Notes: generated from the letters alone by a model not told the origin. A stretch of DNA of 64,000 nucleotides from Bradyrhizobium yuanmingense (GCF_900094575.1 NZ_FMAE01000013.1:1-64000), one strand, 5' to 3'; numbered from the stretch's first letter, positions 7,535-16,469 are shown. Made by a program: numbers and translations.

Positions 7535-9091
7535 TCAGCGAATGATGTCGAAGCTGTAGTCCGTTTTGCCAAGAACGTTGGTGTTTTTGTCGATCTCGTC
7601 GAAGATCTTGTCCAGGATCTTCACCAGCACATTCAGGCCGCCCTGATAGCCCCATAGGGGGGAGCGGTGATGGTGATGCCGATCAAAAATCGGAAAGCCG
7701 ATGCGGATCAGTGGCGTTCCGGTATCACGCTCCAGGTACTTCCCGTAGGTGTTGCCAATCAGAAAATCGACGGGCTCAGTAAACAGAAGTGAGCGCATGT
7801 GCCAGAGGTCTCGGCCGGGATAGGCTTGGCAGCCCTGTCCAAATGGCGAGCTTGCAAGCAGCGCCTGCATTTTTTCCTGCCATGCCTTGTTGCCGTTGGT
7901 AGACAGCACATGGGTCGGTTCGGCGCCAAGTTCGAGCAGAAACGCAGCCAACCCATAGCAAAGATCCGGATCGCCATAGATCGCGAACTTCTTGCCATGA
8001 ACATGCGTGCTGGAGTCGGCGATGGCGTCCACCAGGCGGCCACGTTCTCGCGCAAGTTGCTCGGGAATCTCCTTGCCGCTGAGGCGTGACAGCGCGACGA
8101 TGAAGTCATCCGTTGCAGATAAGCCCACCGGGTAGTTGAAGGATACGACGTCCTGGCCATGCTCCGCCACGAATGCCAGCGTCTTTTCCGTGCACCACTG
8201 TTGCATGGAGATAGTCGCCTTGGCATGAATCGCGTTCGCCGCATCCTCCAGCGTCGTACCACCATCATACATCCGGAATTCGCCGTCGGTCGGAGTATCG
8301 AACACTTCAGAATTGTCGGCGAGAACCGTATGCTGGATGCCCATCAACTCCAAGATGCGCTTGATCTCGCGAAGGTTCCCAACGGTATAGCCATCGAATC
8401 CGCCAATGATGTTGATCGCCCCATTCGGTTTGCGCTCAAGCTTCGGCGCTGTTCCGGCCTTGCCGTCCCAAAAATGCTCCAGAATGCCCTTGAGCGCATT
8501 GTCATAGCCGGTGACGTGGCTGCCGACGAACGCCGGCGTGTGGGCGAACGGCACGTCGAAATCCGCCGGAACCGAGCCTTTTTCTTTCGAAGTCTTGATG
8601 AAGGCGTTGAGGTCATCGCCGATCACCTCGGCCATGCAGGTTGTGGAAACCGCAATCATCTTGGGCTTGTACATGTTGTAGCTGTTCGCCAGCCCGTCGG
8701 TCATGTTGTTCAGACCGCCGAATACGGCAGCGTCTTCCGTCATTGACGAAGAGACACAGGAGCTAGGCTCCTTGAAGTGCCGCGACAAATGACTGCGGTA
8801 ATAGGCCACACAGCCTTGCGAGCCGTGGACGAAGGGCAACGTGCGCTCAAAGCCAACAGAGGCGAATACGGCGCCAAGCGGCTGGCACGCCTTGGCTGGA
8901 TTTACCGCTAGCGCCTCCCGCGCGAAGTTTTTTTCGCGATATTCGGCGGTTTTCGTCCATTCCTTGATACGTTCGACCTCGGCGGGATCGCGAGGGTTCT
9001 CGAATATCTTCTTCTTGGCCAGCATCTGCTGGTATTCTGGACCGCGGAACAGTTCGACATGATCGATCACGTGCTCGGCACTCTGCGCCAT
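7535..9091 (-). CDS. nifK: Nitrogenase MoFe protein beta chain NifK
   Basis: A 518-residue protein with the P-cluster segment HGSQGCVAYYRSHLSRHFKE and SCVSSSMTEDAAVFGGLNNM, then STTCMAEVIGDDLNAFI and, towards the C-terminus, FPIFDRHHHHRSPLWGYQGG. These are the invariant NifK cysteines and loops. With NifD it forms the alpha2beta2 MoFe protein that reduces N2 in bacteroids. It starts 65 bp after nifD in the same transcript. No lesion was seen. Confidence 0.98.
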   Translation of the reverse strand: MAQSAEHVIDHVELFRGPEYQQMLAKKKIFENPRDPAEVERIKEWTKTAEYREKNFAREALAVNPAKACQPLGAVFASVGFERTLPFVHGSQGCVAYYRSHLSRHFKEPSSCVSSSMTEDAAVFGGLNNMTDGLANSYNMYKPKMIAVSTTCMAEVIGDDLNAFIKTSKEKGSVPADFDVPFAHTPAFVGSHVTGYDNALKGILEHFWDGKAGTAPKLERKPNGAINIIGGFDGYTVGNLREIKRILELMGIQHTVLADNSEVFDTPTDGEFRMYDGGTTLEDAANAIHAKATISMQQWCTEKTLAFVAEHGQDVVSFNYPVGLSATDDFIVALSRLSGKEIPEQLARERGRLVDAIADSSTHVHGKKFAIYGDPDLCYGLAAFLLELGAEPTHVLSTNGNKAWQEKMQALLASSPFGQGCQAYPGRDLWHMRSLLFTEPVDFLIGNTYGKYLERDTGTPLIRIGFPIFDRHHHHRSPLWGYQGGLNVLVKILDKIFDEIDKNTNVLGKTDYSFDIIR

Positions 9092-9156
9092 TGGTGAAAT
9101 CCTTCACTATCGTCGAGATTGGTATCGCCCGGCTTTCCCAAGCGAGATGAGTTGCT

Positions 9157-10659
9157 TTATTCCGCAGCCTGGAGCTTGGCCCTCGAAGCTTCCTTCCAGG
9201 GGGCCTTCGTTTTCTTCCAAATCGGCGAGTTAATAGCCATGTCCATGTCGCGCGCAAAGATCGCGAATCCGTCATAGCCGTGATATGGACCCGAATAGTC
9301 CCAAGAGTGCATCTGCCGGAACGGCACACCCATCTTTTGAAAAACGTACTTTTCCTTGATACCTGACCCGACAAGGTCAGGCTGGAGCTTTTCGACGAAG
9401 CGCTCGAACTCGTAGCCATTGACGTCATCGTAGATAAGCGTGCTGTCCTTCACGTAGTGCTGAGCTGTCCGCTGATAGTCATCGTTGTGACCGAACTCGT
9501 ATCCGGTGCCAATGACTTCCATCCCCAGGTCCTCATATGCGCCAATCACATGACGCGGACGGAGCCCGCCGACGTACAGCATCACCGTCTTGCCCTCCAA
9601 GCGAGGCCGATATTTTGCGATCACCGCGTTCACGAGCGGCTGATACTTCTCGATTACCCGCTCGGCCCCTTCCTTGATCTTGTCGTCGAAATAACCCGCA
9701 ATCTTGCGCAAGGACTCTGCGATCTTTGATGGTCCGAAGAAATTGTACTCGCACCACGGGATACCGAACTTCTCTTCCATGTGGCGTGAGATATAGTTCA
9801 TCGAACGGTAGCAATGCAGAATGTTGAGCTTTGCCTTCGGCGTTGCTTCGAGCTCAGCCAGTGAGCCATCGCCGGACCACTGCGCGATTACCCGCAGGCC
9901 CATCTCCTCCAGCAGAATTCGTGATGACCAGGCGTCGCCCCCGATATTGTAGTCTCCGATAATCGCAACATCGTACGGCGTCGGCTCGAACTTGGGTTTG
10001 CCATCGCCCTCGAGATGCCCGAAAATCCAATCTCGCACCGCATCGTTCGCAATGTGATGGCCCAGTGACTGCGACACGCCCCGGAAGCCCTCACAACGGA
10101 CCGGCACGATGGTCTTGCCGCCATATTCCTTGGATTTCGCTCGTGAGACGGCTTCGATATCGTCACCGATCAATCCGATCGGGCATTCCGATTGGATCGT
10201 GATGCCGTTGTTGAGTGGAAACAGCTCTTGGATTTCATCAAGAATTTTGACCAGTTTTTTGTCGCCGCCGAATACGATGTCCTTTTCCTGGAAGTCGGAG
10301 GTGAACTGCAGGGTCACGAAGCTATCGATACCTGTGGTGCCAACGTAATAGTTGCGACGCGAACCCCACGAATACTGACCGCAGCCGACGGGGCCATGGC
10401 TGATATGAACCATGTCCTTGATTGGTCCCCAGACCACCCCCTTTGAGCCTGCATAGGCGCAGCCTCTGATCGTCATCACGCCAGGTATGGATTTGATGTT
10501 GGACTTCACGCCGCAGTCTGACTTTCCGGCCTGGTGAACATTGAGGTGCTTGGCACGCCGTTTCGCGGTTTTCTCCGGATAGACCTTCAGCACCTCCTCG
10601 ATCAGCTCTTTGTTGCGAGCCCTGATTTCTGCGATGCTCTGGGTCGTGGCGAGGCTCAT
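9157..10659 (-). CDS. nifD: Nitrogenase MoFe protein alpha chain NifD
   Basis: A 500-residue protein. It shows HISHGPVGCGQYSWGSRRNY (P-cluster Cys), SECPIGLIGDDIEAVSR, the FeMo-co cysteine region MEEKFGIPWCEYNFFGPSKI, and the histidine ligand region FRQMHSWDYSGPYHGYDGF. The frame is open further upstream, but the ATG at 10659 is preceded by GAAGGACATCAG and gives the family start MSLATTQSIAEIRARNKELI and the usual length of 500. It is the first gene of the operon. nifH is not next to it, as in other bradyrhizobia where nifH is a separate unit. Confidence 0.98.
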   Translation of the reverse strand: MSLATTQSIAEIRARNKELIEEVLKVYPEKTAKRRAKHLNVHQAGKSDCGVKSNIKSIPGVMTIRGCAYAGSKGVVWGPIKDMVHISHGPVGCGQYSWGSRRNYYVGTTGIDSFVTLQFTSDFQEKDIVFGGDKKLVKILDEIQELFPLNNGITIQSECPIGLIGDDIEAVSRAKSKEYGGKTIVPVRCEGFRGVSQSLGHHIANDAVRDWIFGHLEGDGKPKFEPTPYDVAIIGDYNIGGDAWSSRILLEEMGLRVIAQWSGDGSLAELEATPKAKLNILHCYRSMNYISRHMEEKFGIPWCEYNFFGPSKIAESLRKIAGYFDDKIKEGAERVIEKYQPLVNAVIAKYRPRLEGKTVMLYVGGLRPRHVIGAYEDLGMEVIGTGYEFGHNDDYQRTAQHYVKDSTLIYDDVNGYEFERFVEKLQPDLVGSGIKEKYVFQKMGVPFRQMHSWDYSGPYHGYDGFAIFARDMDMAINSPIWKKTKAPWKEASRAKLQAAE

Positions 10660-10712
10660 CTGATGTCCTTCAAGGTTAGCTGTTGCGAGGGCGGCTTCTT
10701 GACCAAGACTTT

Positions 10713-10729
10713 TGCAACCAGCATGCCAG
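10713..10729 (-). promoter_or_regulatory. Sigma-54 (-24/-12) promoter of the nifD operon
   Basis: Minus strand reads CTGGCATGCTGGTTGCA: GG and GC are separated by exactly 10 bases, and the site fits TGGCACG-N4-TTGCA with one change. It lies about 55 bp before the nifD ATG. RpoN holoenzyme would be activated here by NifA bound at the upstream site at 10798-10813. Confidence 0.9.
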
Positions 10730-10767
10730 CGTCTCGTGAGCACCAAGACCGTAACAATCAAAGCTAC

Positions 10768-10989
10768 TTAGCGCGCCTCGTGCGGTGACACGGGCGTTGT
10801 TGCGAATCCGACATCCCGCTTTCGCAGAGAACTCTTGGTGTGGCCCCGTTCGAAATGGAACAAGGCGGGCTCTGCCTGGAATTCCTTCCCAGTTCTGACA
10901 GGCTTGCCAATGCTTCTATACTTACTGAAACCTACAGATGCTGCGAAGAGATCGATGTGCCCGTGCGTGCCCTTATCAGGCCGTGGCAA
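10768..10989 (-). CDS. Possible small protein upstream of nifD
   Basis: An open frame of 73 residues (MPRPDKGTHGHIDLFAASVG...VRTGKEFQAEPALFHFERGH). The start codon is TTG or GTG-like rather than ATG, and I see no family match. It overlaps the NifA site of nifD, and its end lies just before the sigma-54 promoter. The composition is less Arg-rich than most shadow frames here, so it may be real or the relic of a gene pushed against the promoter. Function unknown. Confidence 0.3.
   Translation of the reverse strand: MPRPDKGTHGHIDLFAASVGFSKYRSIGKPVRTGKEFQAEPALFHFERGHTKSSLRKRDVGFATTPVSPHEAR
10798..10813. promoter_or_regulatory. NifA upstream activator site of nifD
   Basis: The sequence TGT-TGCGAATCCG-ACA is a perfect TGT-N10-ACA NifA site. 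It is 69 bp upstream of the -24 element, a suitable distance for NifA with DNA looping (often helped by IHF). Confidence 0.85.
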
Positions 10990-11084
10990 CTGCTCGCGTG
11001 ACCTGGCGAGCGTAAACGAGGCGACGCAGCTCGCGTTGAGCTCTGCAGCATGGGATCGTGCACGTCATCATCATCGCAGCAGGT

Positions 11085-11690
11085 GATGTCGGCCAGCCCG
11101 CTTGCGGCCGACTTCCGCCTTCAATCGCAGAGCACTGCAGTCGCGGTGTATTTTTAAGTCCAAGGGACACACGGCACGTCGCCAGCAGGCTGAAACACTT
11201 GAGCAGCGGCATCGCACAGTGCGCCCCCGTCCGAACGGCTACACCGGCGCGGTCGAGCATGGCGGTAATATCATGCGCATGTGTTCCCTTCACTTCAAAC
11301 GAAATGATCGGCCCTTCTCGGCCGGAGTCCCGATCATGCGCACGAAGTTGATGGCCTGAGACTCCTCCGGGTAACCGAGCAGTATTTTCTCGTGCGTGTG
11401 GTTCTGCACCTTGCCTATTGAATTGATGTAATCGACAGCGGCGCCTAAACCGATGGGCTTCGACGATCGGCGGCGTACCCGCTTTGACCTGGTGTGGCGG
11501 ATCGCCGTAAATGACACTGGAACGCAACCTCGCGAATCATCTTCCGGTTGAAGGGCGACATCGAGGCCAGTGCTCAGACTTGCCGTAAAGTACCCCGACC
11601 CCAGTCGGACTGTACAGTTTGTGACCCGTCATGACTTAGAAATCGCAATTGATCTCGCAGAAGTCGGCGTTCAGATGGACGCATTCCTTG
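11085..11690 (-). pseudogene. sufS: Cysteine desulfurase SufS, broken remnant
   Basis: Minus-strand pieces in changing frames follow the order of a SufS protein: DADFCEINCDF then VMTGHKLYSPTGVGVLYGKS (the PLP-lysine region, HKLY), GTPPIVEAIGLGAAVDYINS, IGKVQNHTHEKILLGYPEES and finally GTHAHDITAMLDRAGVAVRT with GAHCAMPLLKCF (the active-site Cys loop region). There are at least two frameshifts and one internal stop, and about the first half of the protein is missing. The family makes sulfane sulfur for Fe-S clusters; this copy cannot. Confidence 0.8.
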
Positions 11691-11986
11691 CGAGCCGTCG
11701 ACCCGGCGAACGCAAGCCGTTGATTGCGTTGGCGACGATACGCAGCGCGTCGATGTCGAGGCCAGCATCGATCTCGTCCAGGCCGCACAGGCTCGGCTCG
11801 AACAGCGCCATCTGCAAAACTTCGTTGCGCTTCTTCTCGCGACCGAAGAAGCCGACATTGAAGCCGCGCTTGAGCATGTCCTGGGCGAAGTTAAGCCAAC
11901 CGTCTCATTTCAGAAATTCGCGGGTGTAGAATTCCTGCTCGCCGCGCGCCTTGCGTCGGGCGTTCAGTGCGGCCCGCAGGAAGTTC
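11690..11986 (-). pseudogene. sufC: Fe-S assembly ATPase SufC, fragment
   Basis: Two pieces of a SufC-type ABC ATPase are visible: NFLRAALNARRKARGEQEFY with TREFLK, then, after a stop and lost bases, DMLKRGFNVGFFGREKKRNE with VLQMALFEPSLCGLDEIDAGLDIDALR (derived from the signature SGGEKKRNE and the Walker B region LDETDSGLDIDAL). The Walker A half is absent and the signature is damaged (FGRE for SGGE). It is followed directly by the sufS relic, so sufD and the start of sufS were deleted between them. Confidence 0.8.
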
Positions 11987-12038
11987 ATTGTAGTCACGCC
12001 GGAAACTCAACGGGATACGGAACACCCCTTGGCGCGCC

Positions 12039-12671
12039 TCAACCCGCCGGCGAGTCGGTCTGGCGCAGCGTCGTCACCCAGATCAGGCGCGCCACCTGCT
12101 GGGTCGGGTTGTCGAACATGTGCGGCACGATGCTCGGAAAACGAAAGCTGTCGCCGGCTTCCAGCACATGGGCCTGGTTGTCGAGCCACAGCCGCAGGCT
12201 GCCCGAGAGGATGTAGCCCGCCTTCTCGCCGGTGTGCTGCAGGAAGTCGGTGCCGGAGGAGGCGCCGGGGTTGAGCGTGAGCTCGTAGAGCTCGAGCTGG
12301 CCTTTGCCTTCCGGGGTCAGCGCTTCCTTGACGACGCCGCTGGCGGTGAGCCGCAGCAGCCGCCTGGCGTTCTTGCGCACGGTGTAGCGCGGCGCTTCGG
12401 CAGGATCGCTGCTCTCGAAGAAATAGGAGATGGGAACGTCGAGCGCGATTGAGAGCAGGCGCAGCGTGCGGATCGAGGGCATCGCGCGTGCGCGTTCGAG
12501 CTGGCTGATCATGCCGGTCGACAGGCCGGTCTTGTTGGCGACGTCCTGGATCGAAAGGCCGGCGCGCTGCCGCAGCAGCCGCACGGTTTCACCCAGGCGC
12601 TGGTCGACCGCATCGTCGGCTTCGATCGTGGAAGCGTCCTTGGTGCCGTTGGTATCGCCGCGACCATCCAT
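12039..12671 (-). CDS. XRE-family transcriptional regulator with cupin domain
   Basis: A 210-residue protein. An HTH_XRE domain lies at about residues 30-85 (VRLLRQRAGLSIQDVANKTG, LSTGMISQLERARAMPSIRT). A cupin_2 domain follows at about 125-200 (GEKAGYILSGSLRLWLDNQA, EAGDSFRFPSIVPHMFDNPT). This architecture is common among repressors of catabolic or amino-acid/polyamine genes. It is transcribed alone; its neighbours are the suf scar and the ferredoxin. No target gene is evident nearby. Its GC content is higher and its codon use cleaner than the flanking broken genes. Confidence 0.9.
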   Translation of the reverse strand: MDGRGDTNGTKDASTIEADDAVDQRLGETVRLLRQRAGLSIQDVANKTGLSTGMISQLERARAMPSIRTLRLLSIALDVPISYFFESSDPAEAPRYTVRKNARRLLRLTASGVVKEALTPEGKGQLELYELTLNPGASSGTDFLQHTGEKAGYILSGSLRLWLDNQAHVLEAGDSFRFPSIVPHMFDNPTQQVARLIWVTTLRQTDSPAG

Positions 12672-12798
12672 GTCGCTCTCCCATGCGTCATCTCAGCCTC
12701 GGGTATCGAGCCCGCGGCTTCAGTCAGGTAAAAAGCTGACGCATTTCAGCAATGCGGTGACTGCTGTATTTAGTCGTGATGAAATTTTGCCAGAAAAA

Positions 12799-12813
12799 TT
12801 TAGAAAAACTAAA
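12799..12813. promoter_or_regulatory. Inverted repeat upstream of the XRE-cupin gene, possible operator
   Basis: TTTAG-AAAAA-CTAAA is a perfect 5-bp dyad with a 5-bp spacer in an AT-rich stretch, about 130 bp before the regulator's ATG. It could be the regulator's own operator. This is inference from position only. Confidence 0.25.
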
Positions 12814-12998
12814 GCTCACTCCTGTCCCTTTGCCGGGGTCTCGGGGCGGTGCGCTCGTTCCGCCGCAAGCTCTGCGAGCGGCTCGCGTGAGTCACCACGA
12901 GCTCGCGGCTAGCAAGTGAGAAAAACAGGAGACGGTTAGGAAAGGCGGCGGTGTCGAGAGCGTGTTCATTATGTTCGTGCGGGAGCTCCTCTCGTCGG

Positions 12999-13202
12999 CT
13001 ACCCTACCTTTGCCGGCACGCAGGTATCGGGCACCGGGCAAACGACCGCGCATTGTGGCGCGTCAAAATGCCCTTCACATTGGGTACACTGGGACGGATT
13101 GATCACATATATGTCGTTCTTCAGGCTGATCGCAGCATTGGGACACTCGAACTCACACGCACCGCAGACGGTGCACTGGGATGCGATTATCTTGTAAGCC
13201 AT
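12999..13202 (-). CDS. fdxN: Nif-type 2[4Fe-4S] ferredoxin, FdxN/FrxA-like
   Basis: A 67-residue ferredoxin starting MAYKIIASQ. It has the clusters CTVCGACEFECPNAAI and CTQCEGHFDAPQCAVVCP, with the insertion between the second and third cysteine that is typical of bacteroid FdxN-type ferredoxins. These small ferredoxins can donate electrons to nitrogenase reductase or serve NifB. The frame is open upstream, but the ATG at 13202 gives the family length. Transcribed alone, it has its own NifA-type site and -24/-12-like promoter, so it belongs to the nitrogen-fixation regulon even though it is separated from nifD by broken genes. Confidence 0.85.
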   Translation of the reverse strand: MAYKIIASQCTVCGACEFECPNAAISLKNDIYVINPSQCTQCEGHFDAPQCAVVCPVPDTCVPAKVG

Positions 13203-13245
13203 CACTGCGATTCCATAAGCAAAAGGTGCGGGACAGTTTCTTGCT

Positions 13246-13261
13246 ATCAAGTCTTGTGCCA
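13246..13261 (-). promoter_or_regulatory. Sigma-54-like promoter of the ferredoxin gene
   Basis: Minus strand reads TGGCACA-AGAC-TTGAT. The -24 half is nearly perfect and the spacing is right, but the -12 half has GA where GC is almost invariant. Its position, 44 bp before the ATG and 62 bp below a perfect NifA site, supports it as the promoter, possibly a weak one. Confidence 0.55.
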
Positions 13262-13323
13262 GACAGTTTGAACTTGATTCGTCTGGAGTAATTTCGATAA
13301 CGCAAATCGCCGCCTCGACACGC

Positions 13324-13339
13324 TGTCGCAAATCCTACA
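13324..13339. promoter_or_regulatory. NifA upstream activator site of the ferredoxin gene
   Basis: TGT-CGCAAATCCT-ACA is a perfect TGT-N10-ACA match. Its inner sequence resembles that of the nifD site (GCGAATCC versus CGCAAATCC). It stands about 120 bp before the ferredoxin ATG. Confidence 0.75.
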
Positions 13340-13867
13340 AGGGGCGTGGCGGCTTGATCTCGATGCTTTGATTTGCGCATGGTTGATTCACAGCAGTCAG
13401 ATCAGGTGAACCACCTTCTCCAGACTCAGGGGGGACGATCTGAGATCCTCCCCAACGCCTTCGTGCCGCGGCTAAGATCGATGCGTCGCGCGGCATCACG
13501 AAGTTCTCCGCGGGTCCAAACCAGAGCGCATCTTGTTAATTCCACTCACCGGGACAGCCGCGGCTTACGCGACAGCATCACGGGCAGCAACCGGCAGGTC
13601 CTCACCAGTCTGCCTCGCCACAGCCAGTCAGAAGGTCACGGCGGTCGCTCCAGATACAGTCACACCCGTGATGCGCGTCCCTCTCAGGGCCCGCGGAACG
13701 CATTTTCAGTTGCCCCGTATTGCGGGCAGAACCGGCATTCACATCCGCCGCAAAAGTACACTGTCTCCCCCACGTGCGGGCGACTGAAGCCAGGTGTTCG
13801 TTTGGTGATCCTACCTACGCTCCGCGCTCAAAATAGATGCCGGCGGCGTCAGTCGATGGGTGTAGCC
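13340..13867. other. Intergenic region between the ferredoxin gene and ald
   Basis: About 500 bp. A plus-strand frame (13373-14020) crosses it and runs antisense into ald, but it is Arg/Ser-rich without a recognisable domain, so I treat it as non-coding. Confidence 0.45.
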
Positions 13868-13895
13868 GAAAAAAAAGCCACCCCAAAGGGTGGCT
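13868..13895 (-). terminator. Rho-independent terminator after ald
   Basis: On the minus strand AGCCACCC-TTTG-GGGTGGCT forms an 8-bp hairpin followed by a run of eight T. It lies 36 bp after the ald stop codon. This is the cleanest intrinsic terminator seen in the window. Confidence 0.9.
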
Positions 13896-13931
13896 TAGTC
13901 ACGGAGGAAACGCCCATGAGGGCCTTTGGGA

Positions 13932-15041
13932 TCAGGCCGCAGCCTGTTCGATCGGTGAGAAGGGCAGCCCGAGGCTTTCGGCCACCGCTTTGTAAGTTAG
14001 CCGGCCCCGATGGACGTTGAGGCCTGCGCGCAAATGGGGATTTTCGAGCACGGCGGAAAAACCCTTGTTGGCCAGAGCCAAACCAAACGGCAGAGTTGCG
14101 TTATTCAGTGCTTGACTCGAGGTCAGCGGAACGGCGCCGGGCATATTGGCCACACAATAATGAATGATGCCATCTACTTCGTAAGTTTGATCCGCGTGAG
14201 TGGTTGGGTGTGATGTCTCAAAGCAGCCGCCCTGATCGATAGCGACGTCCACGAGTACCGCCCTCTTGCGCATCGAGCTCAGCATGCTCCGGCGGACCAG
14301 CTTCGGCGCGCTCGCACCTGGAACGAGCACGGCACCAATCACCACATCCGCCGCAAATACCTCTTCCTCTACAGACTCGAGTTGAAAATCTGGTGCGAAC
14401 GCGTCCTTCGAATAGCTCGTCCAGCTCGCGGAGCCGGATTATCGAACGATCGATGATGGTCACTTCTGCGCCCAGACCGACCGCCATGCGTGCCGCGTGC
14501 GTACCGACGACGCCACCTCCGATCACCACGATTCGGGCAGGCTGAACACCGGGCACCCCACCGATCAGCAGCCCTCGTCCGCCTGTACTCCGCTTTAGGG
14601 CGCTACCCGCCGCTTCGATCGCAAGCCTACCCGCGACCTCGCTCATCGGCGCCAGCAGTGGAAGACCACCATGCGCATCAGTTACAGTCTCATAGGCGTC
14701 GCAGTGCATCCTGATTCCAGGAGGCCGGTAGCCTGGTCCAGGTCGGGAGCCAGATGCAGATAAGTGAAGAGGATGTGATTCTCACGCAGCTGAGACCATT
14801 CGGACGGCTGAGGCTCCTTGACCTTTACGATCATCTCGGTCAAGGCGAATACCTCAACGGCGGAAGTTAGAATCGTTGCGCCAGCATTGCGATAATCGTC
14901 ATCGGTTGCACCAATGCCAGCGCCCGCATCGGTCTCGATCATCACGCTGTGGCCCGCTGCCACGTATTCGCGGGCAGCTCCAGGAGTAAGGCCCACGCGA
15001 TATTCGTGCGCCTTGATTTCTTTTGGGACTCCGACCTTCAT
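13932..15041 (-). pseudogene. ald: Alanine dehydrogenase, frameshifted
   Basis: Three consecutive frames together give a nearly complete alanine dehydrogenase (about 370 residues): MKVGVPKEIKAHEYRVGLTP to FTYLHLAPDLDQATGLLESG (15041 to about 14710), YETVTDAHGGLPLLAPMSEV with the NAD-binding ARIVVIGGGVVGTHAARMA (to about 14420), and VVIGAVLVPGASAPKLVRRS to the end LPFSPIEQAAA. Frameshifts fall near 14700 and between 14340 and 14420. The enzyme interconverts pyruvate and L-alanine and has been linked to alanine release by bacteroids. A good terminator follows, so the locus was once an intact monocistron. A sequencing error cannot be excluded for a single shift, but two make decay likelier. Confidence 0.88.
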
Positions 15042-15422
15042 TTGATAACTCCCTGCCTGACGCGGCCTTTCTTATCGGAAGCGAGCAGCGATATCGCGAC
15101 GCAACCGACCGAAATGGCGCAGGAATTCAGCGATATTTGACAGGCTTCGCAGGATTTCAAACCCACGGGTGCCGAGCGGATCGTGTGACCTTGCTCGCTG
15201 AGCTTAACCGTCGACACTGAGCGATAGGCGATAAATAGTTCCGAATTGCGGTCTCGGCTCGCAGAGAAGCTAACGACCGAAATCACAGCCTGCCGAAGTT
15301 CGAAAGCAGTAAAGATGGCGTTTCGCGTGTTTGGCAGGATTGCCTATCAAGCGATAGCGCTCCAGGAGTTGATGGCCAATGACCACTGATGGCTTCCAGA
15401 AAATCGACACTGCGTACCCTGT
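15042..15422. other. Intergenic region between ald and hypE
   Basis: About 380 bp. An 82-residue minus-strand frame (15038-15286) has no recognisable domain. hoxX, hoxA and hupT, which follow hypE in the chromosomal Bradyrhizobium hup locus, are not here. Confidence 0.5.
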
Positions 15423-16469
15423 TCAACAGATCCGAGGCAATTGTTCGCCCCACAGCCAGTCGACGACGCGTCGACCGCCGAAACCGGTGGTCATCTGCAC
15501 AAACTTGTGATCGTCAGCCACCGCCTCACCAATATCAGCTGCATCGGTCGCGAGCGGGTGCGCTTTCATGGCAGCAAGCACGGCATCGGCCGAATCAGGC
15601 GCGACGATCGCAACCAGCTTGCCCTCGTTGGCGACATGGATCGGCTCGAGTCCAAGCAGCTCGCAAGTAGCCGCAACCGCAGGCTTCACAGGAATGGTTG
15701 ATTCCTGCAGATGGAACCCAAGGTCGGATTGATGTGCAATCTCATTGAGAGCCGCAGCTAGCCCGCCGCGCGTGGGGTCGCGCATCACCCGGATGCCGCC
15801 ACCGCCGGCGGCAATCATGACCGCTACGAGATTATGCAACGCTGCTGAGTCCGAGACGATTTCGGTCTGAAAAGCGACGTTCTGACGTTTTGACATGATC
15901 GCCACCCCATGGTCGCCGAGGCTTCCGGACACCAGCACACGATCCCCGACCCTTACCTTGTCGGCGGACAGATCCAGCCCATCGGCCACAAGCCCGATCC
16001 CGGCCACGGAGATGAACAGACCGTCTGCCTTGCCGCGCTCGACGACCTTGGTGTCCCCGGCAATGATGTAAACGCCGGCCCCGCGTGCTGCCGCGCCCAT
16101 CGAATCCGCGATCGTCCTCAGATCCGAAAACCGGAAACCCTCCTCGATGATAAAGCTGGCTGACAGATAGAGGGGACGCGCACCGGACATCGCCACATCA
16201 TTAATCGTGCCGTGCACAGCCAATGACCCGATATTACCGCCGGGAAAGAACAGTGGTGTAACCACATAGCCGTCGGTCGTCATCACCATTCTGCCTGCCG
16301 AAACGTCAAACGCCGACTGATCATTGCAGCGGGCGAGCCATTCATTACCGAAGGCTTGGTGAAAAAGGTCGGAGATCAGCTGTGCCATGGCACGGCCCCC
16401 AGATCCGTGGGAAAGTTCAACGCGCCCGTTCTTTACGTCGAGCTTGCGTGGATAGGCTTTCACGCTCAT
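15423..16469 (-). CDS. hypE: Hydrogenase maturation protein HypE
   Basis: A 348-residue member of the AIR synthase/PurM-like family. It has the N-terminal HGSGGRAMAQLI motif, DQSAFDVSAGRMVMTTDGYV, GTINDVAMSGARPLYLSASF, AGDTKVVERGKADG and MRDPTRGGLAAALNEIA, and ends in the strictly conserved LPRIC. The terminal cysteine receives a carbamoyl group from HypF and is dehydrated to a thiocyanate, the source of the CN ligands of the NiFe site. The ATG overlaps the hypD stop. It is the last gene of the hup-hyp operon. Confidence 0.97.
   Translation of the reverse strand: MSVKAYPRKLDVKNGRVELSHGSGGRAMAQLISDLFHQAFGNEWLARCNDQSAFDVSAGRMVMTTDGYVVTPLFFPGGNIGSLAVHGTINDVAMSGARPLYLSASFIIEEGFRFSDLRTIADSMGAAARGAGVYIIAGDTKVVERGKADGLFISVAGIGLVADGLDLSADKVRVGDRVLVSGSLGDHGVAIMSKRQNVAFQTEIVSDSAALHNLVAVMIAAGGGGIRVMRDPTRGGLAAALNEIAHQSDLGFHLQESTIPVKPAVAATCELLGLEPIHVANEGKLVAIVAPDSADAVLAAMKAHPLATDAADIGEAVADDHKFVQMTTGFGGRRVVDWLWGEQLPRIC

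Noticed and set aside
13373..14020. 215-codon plus-strand ORF between the ferredoxin gene and ald
   Set aside because: It overlaps the end of ald and its terminator on the other strand, is Arg/Ser-rich and has no domain.
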